A DNA stretch of 64,000 nt from an uncultured Lachnospiraceae bacterium (GTDB taxonomy: Bacteria; Bacillota; Clostridia; Lachnospirales; Lachnospiraceae). Position numbers and translations under genes: made by a program. Below, piece after piece: positions 27,393-36,428 of the stretch. The notes under the pieces were generated by a model that was not told the origin of the DNA, made no database searches, and saw only the letters and a program-made list of their open reading frames with translations. The DNA lies in the NCBI GenBank assembly GCA_951802115.1, contig CATOPL010000001.1, positions 337,790-401,789 of the forward strand, written 5' to 3'. Every line of letters starts with the position of its first letter. The stretch's first letter is position 1.

Positions 27393-27647
27393 CTATCTGG
27401 CTTTTTCAATAATACTGACCAGTCTCCATCTTTTGTCCTTGGACAGCGGTCTGGTCTCCATGACTTTTACGGTATCGCCGATTCCGCACTCATTGTTCTC
27501 ATCATGGGCTTTTAATTTATAAGTTTTCTTAACGATCTTTCCATAGAGCGGATGCTTTACATGGTTCTCTACAGCAACCACGATCGTCTTATCCATCTTG
27601 TCGCTGACGACTTTGCCGACACGAGTTTTTCTCAGATTTCTTTCCAT
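27393..27647 (-). CDS. rpsQ: 30S ribosomal protein S17
   Basis: An 84-residue OB-fold protein: [20 protein letters not shown] and [20 protein letters not shown]. Confidence 0.98.
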   Translation of the reverse strand: MERNLRKTRVGKVVSDKMDKTIVVAVENHVKHPLYGKIVKKTYKLKAHDENNECGIGDTVKVMETRPLSKDKRWRLVSIIEKAR

Positions 27648-27686
27648 GATTCTCTATCTCCTTTCTCAAACTGATCTCGCAGAATC

Positions 27687-27887
27687 TCACGCATGCTTTT
27701 CAGCGATAACAGTCTGAATCCGGGCGATGTTCTTACGAACTTCTTTGATCCTTGCAGTGTTATCCAGCTGGTTCGTCGCGTTCTGGAATCTCAGGTTGAA
27801 AAGTTCCTTTTTCGCAGCTACTAATTCTGTATTTAATTCAGAAGCTGATTTTGCCTTTAAATCTTCTACATACTTATTAATTTTCAC
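27687..27887 (-). CDS. rpmC: 50S ribosomal protein L29
   Basis: A 66-residue protein from a GTG start ([20 protein letters not shown]); a GTG three codons earlier is possible, but AAGGCGG spacing favours this one. It overlaps the end of rplP by 11 bases. Confidence 0.96.
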   Translation of the reverse strand: MKINKYVEDLKAKSASELNTELVAAKKELFNLRFQNATNQLDNTARIKEVRKNIARIQTVIAEKHA

Positions 27888-28314
27888 TGTTATCACCGCC
27901 TTCTAAGTCTGCACGGGAGACGACTTTGCATTTGCAGGGTAACTTGTGGGTAGCAAGACGCAGCGCTTCTCTTGCGACTTCCTCTGTCACGCCGGAGATC
28001 TCGAACATTACACGTCCCGGTTTCACTACTGCCACCCAGTACTCCAGTGTTCCTTTACCGGAACCCATACGAGTCTCAGCCGGTTTGTTGGTTACAGGTT
28101 TATCCGGAAAAATCTTAATCCAGACTTTACCGCCACGCTTGATATAACGGGTCATGGCAATACGGGCTGCCTCAATCTGATTGGATTTGATCCAGCACGG
28201 CTCCACAGCGACAATACCGTATTCACCATTCGTGATCTTATTACCTCTAAGCGCCTTGCCCGCCATGGAACCACGGAACTGTTTGCGGCGTTTTACTCTC
28301 TTTGGCATTAACAT
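27877..28314 (-). CDS. rplP: 50S ribosomal protein L16
   Basis: A 145-residue protein: [20 protein letters not shown] and [20 protein letters not shown]. Its start overlaps the rpsC stop as TAATG. Confidence 0.98.
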   Translation of the reverse strand: MLMPKRVKRRKQFRGSMAGKALRGNKITNGEYGIVAVEPCWIKSNQIEAARIAMTRYIKRGGKVWIKIFPDKPVTNKPAETRMGSGKGTLEYWVAVVKPGRVMFEISGVTEEVAREALRLATHKLPCKCKVVSRADLEGGDNSEN

Positions 28315-28970
28315 TATTTATCGCTCCCTTCCTTTGCTGCCTTTGTTGGAAGAATCTCGCCCTTGTAGACCCATACCTTGACACCGATCTTGCCGTAGGT
28401 GGTATCTGCCTCAGCGAACCCATAATCAATATCTGCTCTCAATGTATGCAGCGGGATCGTGCCGTCGGAATAAGTCTCCGTACGCGCCATATCCGCTCCG
28501 CCAAGACGTCCGGAACAGGATGCCTTGATTCCCTTTGCGCCGGATTTCATTGCTCTGCCCATGCAGGATTTCATTGCACGGCGGAAAGAGATACGGTTTT
28601 CCAGCTGCTGCGCAATATTCTCAGCTACCAGCTGGGCCTCGCGGTCTGCTCTCTTGATCTCCTTGATATCAACGACAACTTTCTTTGTCGTCATTTTCTG
28701 AAGTTCATTCCTTACCTTTTCAATCTCAACGCCGCCCTTACCGATAATCATACCCGGCTTTGCAGCAGAAATCGTGATCTTTACGCGGTCAGAAGTTCTT
28801 TCGATCTCAATCTTGGAAACTCCTGCGTTATATAATTTCTTTTTCAGGAACTTTCTGAGCTGATAATCTTCCACCAGGCAGTCTGCGAAATCAGCTTCAG
28901 CGTACCATTTAGAATCCCAATCCTTGATTACACCGACTCTAAGGCCGTGCGGGTTTACTTTCTGTCCCAT
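28314..28970 (-). CDS. rpsC: 30S ribosomal protein S3
   Basis: A 218-residue protein with a KH domain ([20 protein letters not shown]) and the C-terminal domain ([20 protein letters not shown]). Coupled to rplP by a one-base overlap. Confidence 0.98.
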   Translation of the reverse strand: MGQKVNPHGLRVGVIKDWDSKWYAEADFADCLVEDYQLRKFLKKKLYNAGVSKIEIERTSDRVKITISAAKPGMIIGKGGVEIEKVRNELQKMTTKKVVVDIKEIKRADREAQLVAENIAQQLENRISFRRAMKSCMGRAMKSGAKGIKASCSGRLGGADMARTETYSDGTIPLHTLRADIDYGFAEADTTYGKIGVKVWVYKGEILPTKAAKEGSDK

Positions 28971-28981
28971 GATTGCCCTCC

Positions 28982-29371
28982 TTATTTCTTCTCGTCAAGC
29001 ACGATCGTGATATGGCTCATCCTCTTCTCGATGCGATAAGCGCGGCCCTGTGCTCTTGGTCTGATCCTCTTCATGGTCGGTCCTTTGTTTGCGTAGCACT
29101 CTGCAACATAAAGATTGTCAGCACTCATTCCGTTGTTGTTCTCCGCGTTGGCAATAGCGGATTTTAATAATTTCTCTATCAGTGTAGATGCATATCTCGG
29201 GCTGTACGTAACGATACCGAGTGCAGTCTGCACATCTTTACCTCTGATGGCGTCTAATACGAAGCATGCCTTCTGAACAGAAACACGTGCATAAGATAAC
29301 TTTGCAGACGGTCTTTGATCCTTCTGGGCATTTCTCTCTCTCTTGATCTGACTTCTGGATCCTTTTGCCAT
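28982..29371 (-). CDS. rplV: 50S ribosomal protein L22
   Basis: A 129-residue protein; [20 protein letters not shown] and the exit-tunnel hairpin [20 protein letters not shown] are present. AAGGAGG precedes the ATG. Confidence 0.98.
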   Translation of the reverse strand: MAKGSRSQIKRERNAQKDQRPSAKLSYARVSVQKACFVLDAIRGKDVQTALGIVTYSPRYASTLIEKLLKSAIANAENNNGMSADNLYVAECYANKGPTMKRIRPRAQGRAYRIEKRMSHITIVLDEKK

Positions 29372-29544
29372 TAGATGAAACCTCCTTCCAAAAATTAAGG
29401 TAACTGTTCCGTACCTTCACAGTTACTATGCAAAATCCATTTAAGATCGCCTGCGGCGATGGGATTTTGCACTCCTGAATCATGTTCTTATGGTCTCAGC
29501 AGCAGGTGCTTCGACCTGTGCTGGACAACTGCATATTACGATTA
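29372..29544 (-). repeat. Hairpin-rich gap between rpsS and rplV
   Basis: A 173-base gap where neighbours are usually a few bases apart. On the minus strand it holds CAGGT/ACCTG, a long stem TGCAAAATCC / GGATTTTGCA with an inner ATCGCC/GGCGAT, and GTAACTGT / ACAGTTAC followed by TTAATTTTT. The last resembles a weak terminator. Probably a palindromic intergenic repeat or an attenuator. Confidence 0.5.
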
Positions 29545-29823
29545 TTAACGTCTGGACTTCTTCTCGTCTTTGCCATGACCTCTGTAAGTTCTGGTAGGTA
29601 CGAACTCGCCGAGCTTGTGACCGACCATATCCTCGGTAACGTATACCGGCACATGTTTTCTCCCGTCATGAACTGCAAATGTATGGGAAACCATCTGCGG
29701 GAAGATGGTGGAACGGCGGGACCAGGTCTTGATCACGGCCTTATTTCCGCTTGCGTTCATTGCGTCTACTTTTTTCAGTAAGCTAGCATCTGCAAATGGT
29801 CCTTTTTTTAATGAACGAGCCAT
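29545..29823 (-). CDS. rpsS: 30S ribosomal protein S19
   Basis: A 92-residue head protein: [20 protein letters not shown] and [19 protein letters not shown]. Confidence 0.98.
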   Translation of the reverse strand: MARSLKKGPFADASLLKKVDAMNASGNKAVIKTWSRRSTIFPQMVSHTFAVHDGRKHVPVYVTEDMVGHKLGEFVPTRTYRGHGKDEKKSRR

Positions 29824-29842
29824 TGGTGAAACCTCCTCTTAA

Positions 29843-30685
29843 TTATTTAAACGTTCTGCCGTCTCTTCTTCTTACGATCAGCTTATTGGACTTCTTGTTC
29901 TTCTTCCTAGTCTTCAGTCCAAGGGCCGGTTTACCCCACGGAGTACACGGACCCGGACGACCGATACCGGTCTTGCCCTCGCCGCCGCCGTGCGGATGGT
30001 CGTTGGGGTTCATAACAGAACCACGGACGGTAGGTCTGATACCCATGTGGCGTTTTCTTCCTGCTTTACCAATGTTGATCAGGTTGTGCTCGCCGTTGCC
30101 TACAACACCGATCGTTGCGCGGCAGTTGATGGGCACCATTCTCATTTCACCAGATGGCATACGAAGAGTCGCATACTTTCCTTCTTTTGCCATAAGCTGT
30201 GCACTGTTGCCTGCGGAACGGACCAGCTGTCCTCCCTTACCTGCATACAGCTCCACATTGTGAACCATCGTACCAACCGGAATATTCTCCAGAGGCAGAC
30301 AGTTGCCCAGATGCACCTCTGCTTCCGGTCCGTTCATGACCGTCATACCATCGGTCAGACCCTGCGGTGCAAGGATATATGCTTTCTCACCGTCTGCATA
30401 GCAGATCAGTGCAATATTGGCAGTTCTGTTCGGATCATATTCAATTCCGATAACCTTTGCCGGAATTCCGTCTTTTCTTCTTTTAAAATCAATGATCCTG
30501 TATTTTCTCTTATGTCCGCCTCCACGGTGTCTTACTGTAATTTTACCCTGTGCATTACGTCCGGCATTTTTCTTCAGAGAAGTCACAAGAGATTTCTCCG
30601 GAATGCTCTTGGTGATCTCTGCGAAATCATATCCGGACATATGTCTTCTGGACGGTGTATATGGGCTGTAAGTTTTGATTCCCAT
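29843..30685 (-). CDS. rplB: 50S ribosomal protein L2
   Basis: A 280-residue protein needed for peptidyl transfer. [20 protein letters not shown] and [20 protein letters not shown], which contains the critical His, are intact. Confidence 0.99.
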   Translation of the reverse strand: MGIKTYSPYTPSRRHMSGYDFAEITKSIPEKSLVTSLKKNAGRNAQGKITVRHRGGGHKRKYRIIDFKRRKDGIPAKVIGIEYDPNRTANIALICYADGEKAYILAPQGLTDGMTVMNGPEAEVHLGNCLPLENIPVGTMVHNVELYAGKGGQLVRSAGNSAQLMAKEGKYATLRMPSGEMRMVPINCRATIGVVGNGEHNLINIGKAGRKRHMGIRPTVRGSVMNPNDHPHGGGEGKTGIGRPGPCTPWGKPALGLKTRKKNKKSNKLIVRRRDGRTFK

Positions 30686-30761
30686 TACTTTGTCTCCTTT
30701 CGATCTACTTTAATTATCATGTTTGTAGTAAACATATAGGCTGGCGATCCCTTCGGACTCT

Positions 30762-31061
30762 TTACAGTCCCTCAAAGATCTCGATCTCTTTACTGTCAGC
30801 GGTAAGCTGTACGATCGCCTTCTTAGTCTTGGCCGTCTTTCCCACAACCATGCCGCGTCTCTTTTTCTTGCCTTCGCAGTTCATGGTGTTGACACTTTTC
30901 ACTTTTGTTCCGGCGAACATTTTTTCAACTGCCTCTTTTACCTGAGACCTGGTTGCATCGGTGTGTACGAGGAAAGTATATTTTTTCTCGCCCATGGCAG
31001 CCATGCTCTTTTCGGTAATTACCGGCTTGAGGATAACATCATAGTATTTAATATCAGCCAT
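30762..31061 (-). CDS. rplW: 50S ribosomal protein L23
   Basis: A 99-residue protein at the tunnel exit: [20 protein letters not shown] and [18 protein letters not shown]. Start overlaps rplD stop as TAATG. Confidence 0.98.
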   Translation of the reverse strand: MADIKYYDVILKPVITEKSMAAMGEKKYTFLVHTDATRSQVKEAVEKMFAGTKVKSVNTMNCEGKKKRRGMVVGKTAKTKKAIVQLTADSKEIEIFEGL

Positions 31062-31681
31062 TACGCATATACCTCCTCGATGGTTGCGACAGCTGCCTTC
31101 GTAACGATCAAGGTATTGTATTTCAGAATATCATATACGTTGATGGTATTGGTCAGAGCTGTCTGGACATTTTCAATGTTTCTTGCAGACTTTACCACGT
31201 TCTGATCATTCTCATTCAGAACCACCAGTGCCTTGGATACGTTCAGTGCATCCAGAACCGCCTGCATTTTCTTGGTCTTAATCTCATCAAACTTCAGATC
31301 CTCGAGAACGATAAGCTTCTTCTCCTGAACCCTGCTGGTCAGAACAGATTTGAGCGCCAGTCTCTTCTCCTTTTTATTCAGTCTGATTGTATAATCTCTC
31401 GGAGTCGGAGCAAAAACGACACCGCCGCCGGTCCACTGAGGAGATCTCGTAGAACCCTGACGGGCATGTCCGGTTCCTTTCTGTCTCCACGGCTTTCTTC
31501 CACCGCCGGAAACCTCGGAACGTGTCTTTGCTTTCTGAGTTCCCTGTCTTTTATTCGCAAGCTGTGCAACGACTGCCATGTGTACCAGATGCTCGTTTAC
31601 ATCCACACCGAATACCGCATCGCTTAATTCCATCGTGCCGACTTCTTTGCCTTCCATATTATAAACAGATACGTTTGCCAT
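31061..31681 (-). CDS. rplD: 50S ribosomal protein L4
   Basis: A 206-residue protein with the tunnel loop ([20 protein letters not shown]). L4 is a known autogenous repressor of S10 operons in some bacteria; whether it binds the leader seen here is not known. Confidence 0.98.
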   Translation of the reverse strand: MANVSVYNMEGKEVGTMELSDAVFGVDVNEHLVHMAVVAQLANKRQGTQKAKTRSEVSGGGRKPWRQKGTGHARQGSTRSPQWTGGGVVFAPTPRDYTIRLNKKEKRLALKSVLTSRVQEKKLIVLEDLKFDEIKTKKMQAVLDALNVSKALVVLNENDQNVVKSARNIENVQTALTNTINVYDILKYNTLIVTKAAVATIEEVYA

Positions 31682-31709
31682 TTGTGTGTTCCTCCTTTCC
31701 CTTCAAACC

Positions 31710-32345
31710 TTACTTACCGGATTTGACCGTTTCTTTGATGGTAACTAAAGCTTTCTTAGGTCCTGGTACCGCACCTTTTACCAACAATAAATTGTTCTCT
31801 GCATCCACTTTTACGATCTCCAGATTCTGAATGGTGATCTGTTTGGCTCCCATATGTCCGGGCATCCCTTTTCCTTTGAATACTTTACTCGGATCAGAAC
31901 ATGCGCCGTTGGAACCCTGATGACGATGGAATTTGGAACCATGAGTCATCGGTCCTCTGTGCTGTCCCAGTCTCTTGATCGCGCCCTGGAAACCTTTTCC
32001 TTTGGAGATTGCCGTCGCATCAATCTTGTCGCCTGCCGCGAAGATATCTGCCTTGATCTCCTGCGCCACTGCATACTCAGCAGCATTCTCTAATTTCAGC
32101 TCTCTGACAAATCTCTTATAAGCAACGCCCGCTTTGTCAAAGTGTCCTTTTTTCGGTTTGTTCACCAGTTTTTCCCTGATGTCAACGAAGCCAACCTGTA
32201 CGGCACTGTATCCATCATTTTCTTCCGTCTTGACCTGAGTCACGACACATGGACCAGCCTGCAACACCGTAACGGGGGTTAAAATGCCGTCTTCGTTGAA
32301 GATTTGCGTCATTCCGACTTTTGTCGCTAAAATAGCTTTCTTCAT
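31710..32345 (-). CDS. rplC: 50S ribosomal protein L3
   Basis: A 211-residue protein: [20 protein letters not shown] and [29 protein letters not shown] precedes the ATG. Confidence 0.98.
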   Translation of the reverse strand: MKKAILATKVGMTQIFNEDGILTPVTVLQAGPCVVTQVKTEENDGYSAVQVGFVDIREKLVNKPKKGHFDKAGVAYKRFVRELKLENAAEYAVAQEIKADIFAAGDKIDATAISKGKGFQGAIKRLGQHRGPMTHGSKFHRHQGSNGACSDPSKVFKGKGMPGHMGAKQITIQNLEIVKVDAENNLLLVKGAVPGPKKALVTIKETVKSGK

Positions 32346-32560
32346 TCTTTCTTTCCTCCTGTTTTCTCTACAGCGGAATACCTTGTAATAAGGAATTCAT
32401 TCTAGCCGCAGGAATTGATTTTTGTTCTCGGCACAATACGCCGTGCAGTTCGATTCCGCTTCGCTTCATCTCACCGGGCGCTGTGCGCCCTACATGTCTG
32501 CTGCGAAATCGTCTGCTGCAAGCTTGCTTGCACAGCCATTTCTCATCATCCATGCACAGC
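32346..32560 (-). repeat. Hairpin-rich gap between rpsJ and rplC
   Basis: A 215-base gap inside the S10 operon. It is richer in GC than its surroundings and contains TGCAAGC-tt-GCTTGCA, GGGCGC-tgt-GCGCCC, CGGC...GCCG and a GGAAT...ATTCC pairing. A 61-codon open frame on the minus strand exists here, but it follows the hairpin layout and resembles no protein. Most likely a palindromic intergenic repeat element. Confidence 0.5.
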
Positions 32561-32878
32561 TTACTTAGTCTTCATTTTAATATCAACATACACACCTGCA
32601 GGCATCTCAAGACGGGACAGAGCGTCTACCGTCTTCTGCGTCGGTGCAATGATATCAATCAGTCTCTTATGAGTTCTCTGCTCAAACTGTTCGCGGGAAT
32701 CTTTGTACTTGTGTACCGCACGGATGATCGTGATCACTTCCTTCTTTGTCGGAAGCGGTACCGGTCCACTCACCTTGGATCCCGTTTTCTTCACCGTCTC
32801 GATGATTTTCTTAGCAGATGCATCGATCAGCTGGTGATCATAAGCTTTCATTGTGATTCTCATTACCTGACTTGCCAT
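32561..32878 (-). CDS. rpsJ: 30S ribosomal protein S10
   Basis: A 105-residue protein, also the NusE antitermination factor. [20 protein letters not shown] and [20 protein letters not shown] are diagnostic. First gene of the S10 operon, with AAGGAGG upstream and a 230-nt leader. Confidence 0.98.
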   Translation of the reverse strand: MASQVMRITMKAYDHQLIDASAKKIIETVKKTGSKVSGPVPLPTKKEVITIIRAVHKYKDSREQFEQRTHKRLIDIIAPTQKTVDALSRLEMPAGVYVDIKMKTK

Positions 32879-33107
32879 AAAAAAAGTCGCCTCCTTATTC
32901 GTACTTCTGACTACCAGTACGACAAGCGGTGACTGTACACTCTCCCGTGTGTATCATTCGATTCACACACGTCGTTTCCTTCCCTTCGAAGGACAGTTTC
33001 TGTTTGTACAGTGACTTGTCGCCAGTTTGCTAACTTGACATTCGCTCCACGGAAAACCCGCACTTCTGTACGGCAACCTCGCGTTTCATCGCTATCAATG
33101 TCACAAC
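32879..33107 (-). promoter_or_regulatory. Structured 5' leader of the S10 operon
   Basis: About 230 nt between the promoter start point and rpsJ. CGACAAG...TGTACA pairs with TGTACA...CTTGTCG, enclosing GTGTGT/ACACAC and CCTTCGAAGG hairpins; a last hairpin CGTACT/AGTACG lies just before the ribosome binding site. This layout could support feedback control by a ribosomal protein, but no known leader class was identified. Confidence 0.55.
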
Positions 33108-33114
33108 GGATATC

Positions 33115-33143
33115 ATTATAAAGGAAAGATCTGTATTTTGCAA
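33115..33143 (-). promoter_or_regulatory. Promoter of the S10 operon
   Basis: Minus strand TTGCAA and perfect TATAAT, spacer 17, with an A/T-rich stretch upstream (AAAAACTTGAAAAAG) that could act as an UP element. Confidence 0.85.
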
Positions 33144-33187
33144 GCACTTTTTCAAGTTTTTAATATTATTTCGACATCCGACGCCGG

Positions 33188-33781
33188 TCATTCCCAGCTT
33201 CGAATCTCCTGATCTTTTCCGATCCATGATTCCAGCCAGTCGGAGCGAACCGCTTCTGCAGACACCTCAATCGTAAATGTCTTCTCCGCGACATCATTAT
33301 CCCATTCGTCCGGTATGGTCACCTGACTGCAGACCGGTACAATATTTCCGGCGCTTACCTTGTCCTGATAATAGTAATAATTATTTTCCCCTTCCAGCCA
33401 GCCATCGCAAAACCGGATTCCACTGCAAAGTTCCTGTATCTTCTGCCGGCGCTCTGCACTCTTTTCCTCATCCTCTCCCGGCTGTTCTTCAAAAATCCCG
33501 CCGAATTCCAGCCGTATGCGAATATACGCATCAGGGGATGTCCCATCAAGAATGACCGCCGGCTCCCAGACGGAACTTTCTCCCGGAAGAAGTCCTGTCA
33601 CCCGCTCCGCCTCATAGCCTTCTTCCGAGTTCAGAAGACAGAGTTCCAGATGGACCGGAGCCAGGTGAACAGCACTGACCGTCTCCTGCTCTTTTCGAAA
33701 ACACAGCACGGACAGCACAATCCCCACAGCCATCGCCAGACAGCCCAGAACCCCTGCGACAAAGATCTGCTTCCTGCTCAC
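33188..33781 (-). CDS. SipW-dependent TasA/camelysin-like exported protein
   Basis: A 197-residue protein from a GTG start (33781) that overlaps the signal peptidase stop as GTGA, with AAGGAGG 10 bases upstream. It has one N-terminal hydrophobic segment (IFVAGVLGCLAMAVGIVLSV). The mature part follows the TasA/camelysin pattern: LLPGESSVWEPAVIL, then AYIRIRLEF, then YYYYQDKVSAGN and a C-terminal IEVSAEAV. Such proteins are cut by SipW-type peptidases and form fibres or surface material in some species. The adjacency to a SipW-type gene supports this. Alternative longer ATG start at 33832 has no binding site. Confidence 0.72.
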   Translation of the reverse strand: MSRKQIFVAGVLGCLAMAVGIVLSVLCFRKEQETVSAVHLAPVHLELCLLNSEEGYEAERVTGLLPGESSVWEPAVILDGTSPDAYIRIRLEFGGIFEEQPGEDEEKSAERRQKIQELCSGIRFCDGWLEGENNYYYYQDKVSAGNIVPVCSQVTIPDEWDNDVAEKTFTIEVSAEAVRSDWLESWIGKDQEIRSWE

Positions 33782-34281
33782 TCCTCCCAGACCTCCTTCT
33801 CTTCCTGACGCAGCAGCGCCCCATCCATCCACGACAGCAGACAGACCATGACTACCAGCATGATAACTCCCGCTTTTCCTGCCATACTCGATAAATAACC
33901 GGCAAGCTGTCCCAGATGCGGAATACAGAAAAACGGTATTCCCACGATTTTCTCAAACGGCGTTGCCGCAACATCTTCCAGTACATTGGCATCGCCTTTT
34001 GTATAAATTTCTTCCTTTTCTGTATCAATCCGGATGATCCGGTGAGTAACCAGTGTCTCTTCATCTTCCAGATGAAAGGTTACAGCTGTTCCTTCTGTAA
34101 GCTCGGACGCTTCGGTCCCCCTGACATAGAGCATGCTGCCTCTTGGATAAGCAGGCTCCATACTCCCGCTCTGTACGATCAGAGGATGAATGCCAAACAG
34201 CCCCGGCAATACCAGAAGAACCGTCAGCACCCCGAGCACCCCGCAGATCGCCAGGGCAAGTCCTTTGCACAAATATCTCAT
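33778..34281 (-). CDS. sipW: Signal peptidase I, SipW (ER-like) type
   Basis: A 167-residue membrane peptidase. Ser40 lies in VQSGSMEPAY; the general base is His80 in LVTHRIIR rather than Lys, the mark of the ER/archaeal-type group; Asp97 is in TKGDAN. Hydrophobic segments lie at about 7-30 and near the C-terminus. The start at 34281 follows GGAGAGG. The pair with the downstream TasA-like gene is the smallest possible SipW-substrate locus. Confidence 0.88.
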   Translation of the reverse strand: MRYLCKGLALAICGVLGVLTVLLVLPGLFGIHPLIVQSGSMEPAYPRGSMLYVRGTEASELTEGTAVTFHLEDEETLVTHRIIRIDTEKEEIYTKGDANVLEDVAATPFEKIVGIPFFCIPHLGQLAGYLSSMAGKAGVIMLVVMVCLLSWMDGALLRQEEKEVWEE

Positions 34282-34305
34282 ATCTGCACCTCTCCTGCTC
34301 TTTTC

Positions 34306-34344
34306 TATAAAAATAATAAGGAATGGCATAAAAAACCATTCCTT
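34306..34344 (-). terminator. Rho-independent terminator after the methyltransferase gene
   Basis: Minus strand AAGGAATGG pairs with CCATTCCTT around a T-rich loop and is followed by ATTATTTTT. Confidence 0.75.
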
Positions 34345-34392
34345 ACATATATATTCCAAAAATCAGGAGATTATGCATAAAACAGCAAAATA

Positions 34393-35259
34393 TCAAAACG
34401 CTGACCACCTGCCGCTGGCGCCGCAGGGAAGAATCAGTCCGTTTTTGCTCACCGGCAGTCCTACTTCCTGCGCGTCCACAATCCCGCCCCGGTTTCCAAG
34501 TTCCGTCCCCAGCAGATAAGCCAGCACCGCTGGCTGCAAACCAGTCGTATAGGAGTTAATCAAAAAGAAAAGAGGCTGTTCGCTCAAAAGCTCTGCACAA
34601 AGCTTTACCAGCGGATGCACCGCATCTTCAATTTTCCAGATCTCCCCTTTTGGCCCCCGTCCATAAGACGGAGGGTCCATGATCACCGCATCGTAGTGAT
34701 TACACCTGCGGATCTCCCGCTCCACGAATTTCCGGCAGTCATCTACCAGCCAGCGGACAGGAGCAGAAGCAAGTCCGGAAGCCGACGCATTCTCTTTCGC
34801 CCAGCCGACCATCCCTTTGGAGGCATCCACATGCGTCACACTGGCTCCGGCTGCAGCTGCGGCCAGTGTAGCGCCACCGGTGTAGGCGAACAGATTCAGC
34901 ACCTTTACCGGACGTCCTGCAGCCCGTATCTTTTCAGAGAACCAGTCCCAGTTCGCCGCCTGTTCCGGGAAGAGACCTGTATGTTTAAAACTAAAAGGTT
35001 TCAGATGGAAGCTCAGTCCCAGCTTCTGATAGGAAATGCTCCATTGCTGCGGCAGGTCAAAAAACTCCCATTCCCCACCGCCCTTTGCGCTGCGGTGATA
35101 ATGTCCGTTCATCTTTCTCCAGCCCTGATGTTCTCTTTTTGTATCCCAGATGACCTGTGGATCCGGGCGAACCAAAAGGTATTCTCCCCAACGCTCCAGC
35201 TTCTCTCCCCGGGATGTGTCAATAACTTCATAGTCCTGCCAGTTTTCTGCTATAAACAT
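34393..35259 (-). CDS. Class I SAM-dependent methyltransferase (RlmI/RlmK-like)
   Basis: A 288-residue protein of the Methyltrans_SAM group that includes 23S rRNA cytosine-C5 methyltransferases. Motif I is VLNLFAYTGGATLAAAAAGA, motif II region THVDASKGMVGWAKEN, motif IV MDPPSYGRG. The N-terminal PUA domain of RlmI is absent; the first 90 residues form a short beta-rich region (GEYLLVRPDPQVIW). Whether it targets rRNA is not proven. It is preceded by the 78-bp element with a promoter at 35282-35311. Confidence 0.85.
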   Translation of the reverse strand: MFIAENWQDYEVIDTSRGEKLERWGEYLLVRPDPQVIWDTKREHQGWRKMNGHYHRSAKGGGEWEFFDLPQQWSISYQKLGLSFHLKPFSFKHTGLFPEQAANWDWFSEKIRAAGRPVKVLNLFAYTGGATLAAAAAGASVTHVDASKGMVGWAKENASASGLASAPVRWLVDDCRKFVEREIRRCNHYDAVIMDPPSYGRGPKGEIWKIEDAVHPLVKLCAELLSEQPLFFLINSYTTGLQPAVLAYLLGTELGNRGGIVDAQEVGLPVSKNGLILPCGASGRWSAF

Positions 35260-35281
35260 ACGCTCATGCCTTTCTTCCTGA

Positions 35282-35311
35282 ATTATATCTTATTGAACGT
35301 TCACAGTTCAA
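35282..35311 (-). promoter_or_regulatory. Promoter of the methyltransferase gene, inside the 78-bp element
   Basis: Minus strand TTGAAC and TATAAT, spacer 18. The -35 hexamer is one arm of the inverted repeat TTATTGAAC-N7-GTTCAATAA. Confidence 0.65.
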
Positions 35312-35366
35312 TAAGTATACTTATCAATAAATACAGCCGCCAACCCGGACACCCGCTATGGATAGT
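35289..35366 (-). repeat. 78-bp promoter-proximal element, copy 1
   Basis: Aligns without gaps to 40688-40765 with 59 of 78 positions identical by hand count. Parts: a 9-bp inverted repeat (TTATTGAAC, N7, GTTCAATAA), the 14-bp palindrome ATAAGTATACTTAT, and a conserved block ACAGCCGCCAA. Both copies lie just upstream of minus-strand genes. Confidence 0.7.
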
Positions 35367-35506
35367 CTTTCTTTTCAGGCCCATTGAAGAGCAATTTTCA
35401 AACACGCTTCAGGCTGCATATAAACAAATTCCGAAATGTTATTTTCCATATTTTAATATAAATCCGCCAAAAAGAAAAGCTGAATTCCCGAATTCCGTCT
35501 CAAATC

Positions 35507-35535
35507 TTGCACATGTGGTTTTTTTCATGTACAAT
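35507..35535 (+). promoter_or_regulatory. Promoter of the DeoR-type regulator gene
   Basis: Plus strand TTGCAC and TACAAT, spacer 17; predicted start near 35542, about 135 bases before the preferred ATG. Confidence 0.65.
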
Positions 35536-35678
35536 AATACCGTCGTTTGGCAATGACACGCACGATCGAAAGAAGCAAAAACCAACCCGACCATTGGCAT
35601 TTATCATTCATACTTATTGAACTTCTGATATTCGATACGGTATGGGAAAGGACAGGGGAAAAGCCCTCTGACAGTCAT

Positions 35679-36422
35679 ATGCTTACAGAAAAAAGACAGG
35701 AAGAAATTCTGAAACTGCTGGATGCAAAAGGAAGCGTAACCGTCCAGGAACTGACAGAATATTTTCAGGCTTCTGAATCCACCATACGCAGAGATCTGAA
35801 CGGCCTTGCCAAAAGAGGAGAACTGGTAAAAGTATTCGGCGGAGCTGTTCAGAACGATAAAAAGCTTACCACCAGAGAAGAAACGGTTTCTCTGCGTATG
35901 GAGCTGCACCGGGAAGAGAAACTGCGTATCGGAAAATATGCCGCTGCTCTGATCGAACCGGAAGATTTTATCTATCTGGACGCCGGTACGACTACCGGCT
36001 CCATGATTCCGTATCTGACGGAACATTCTGCTTCTTTTGTAACCAATGCAGTTTCCCATGCCCTGTTGCTTGCCGAGAACGGCTTCCAGGTGATCCTGAT
36101 CGGCGGCGAGCTGAAAAGTTCCACGGAAGCCATTGTAGGAAACGAAGCTTTTGTAACGCTTCAAAAATATCATTTTACCAAAGGTTTCTTTGGCACCAAC
36201 GGCATCAGCAGGCATTCAGGGTTTACGACTCCGGATATCAATGAAGCCATGATTAAGGAATGTGCCATCCGTCATACGCGCCGTCCTTATGTCCTGTGTG
36301 ATCACAGCAAATTCCAGCAGACAACGCCGGTCTGTTTTGGAGAATTTACATCTGCCCGCGTACTCTCGGACCGGATGCCCGACGAAAGCTATCAGGACTG
36401 CCAGAACCTGATCATTGTCTGA
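35679..36422 (+). CDS. DeoR/GlpR family transcriptional regulator
   Basis: A 247-residue repressor. MLTEKRQEEILKLLDAKGSV and ESTIRRDLNGLAKRGELVKV form the winged helix; the sensor half has DAGTTTGSMIPYL, GGELKSSTEAIVG and GTNGISRHSGFTTPDINEA, typical of sugar-phosphate-binding DeoR proteins. The start at 35679 is chosen by family length; a frame to 35547 adds 44 unrelated residues. The nearest good AGGGG lies about 20 bases upstream, so initiation may be weak. No metabolic operon adjoins it, so the regulated genes are not evident. Confidence 0.85.
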   Translation: MLTEKRQEEILKLLDAKGSVTVQELTEYFQASESTIRRDLNGLAKRGELVKVFGGAVQNDKKLTTREETVSLRMELHREEKLRIGKYAAALIEPEDFIYLDAGTTTGSMIPYLTEHSASFVTNAVSHALLLAENGFQVILIGGELKSSTEAIVGNEAFVTLQKYHFTKGFFGTNGISRHSGFTTPDINEAMIKECAIRHTRRPYVLCDHSKFQQTTPVCFGEFTSARVLSDRMPDESYQDCQNLIIV

Positions 36423-36428
36423 TCATGC

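Noticed and set aside
32368..32553. 61-codon open frame on the minus strand in the rpsJ-rplC gap
   Set aside because: It runs through perfect hairpins, has no good ribosome binding site, and its residues do not resemble any protein; best explained by the palindromic block.
16895..33143. Possible loss of a gene from the S10-spc-alpha set
   Set aside because: All expected members were found once rpmJ (too short to be obvious) was read directly at 19597-19710.
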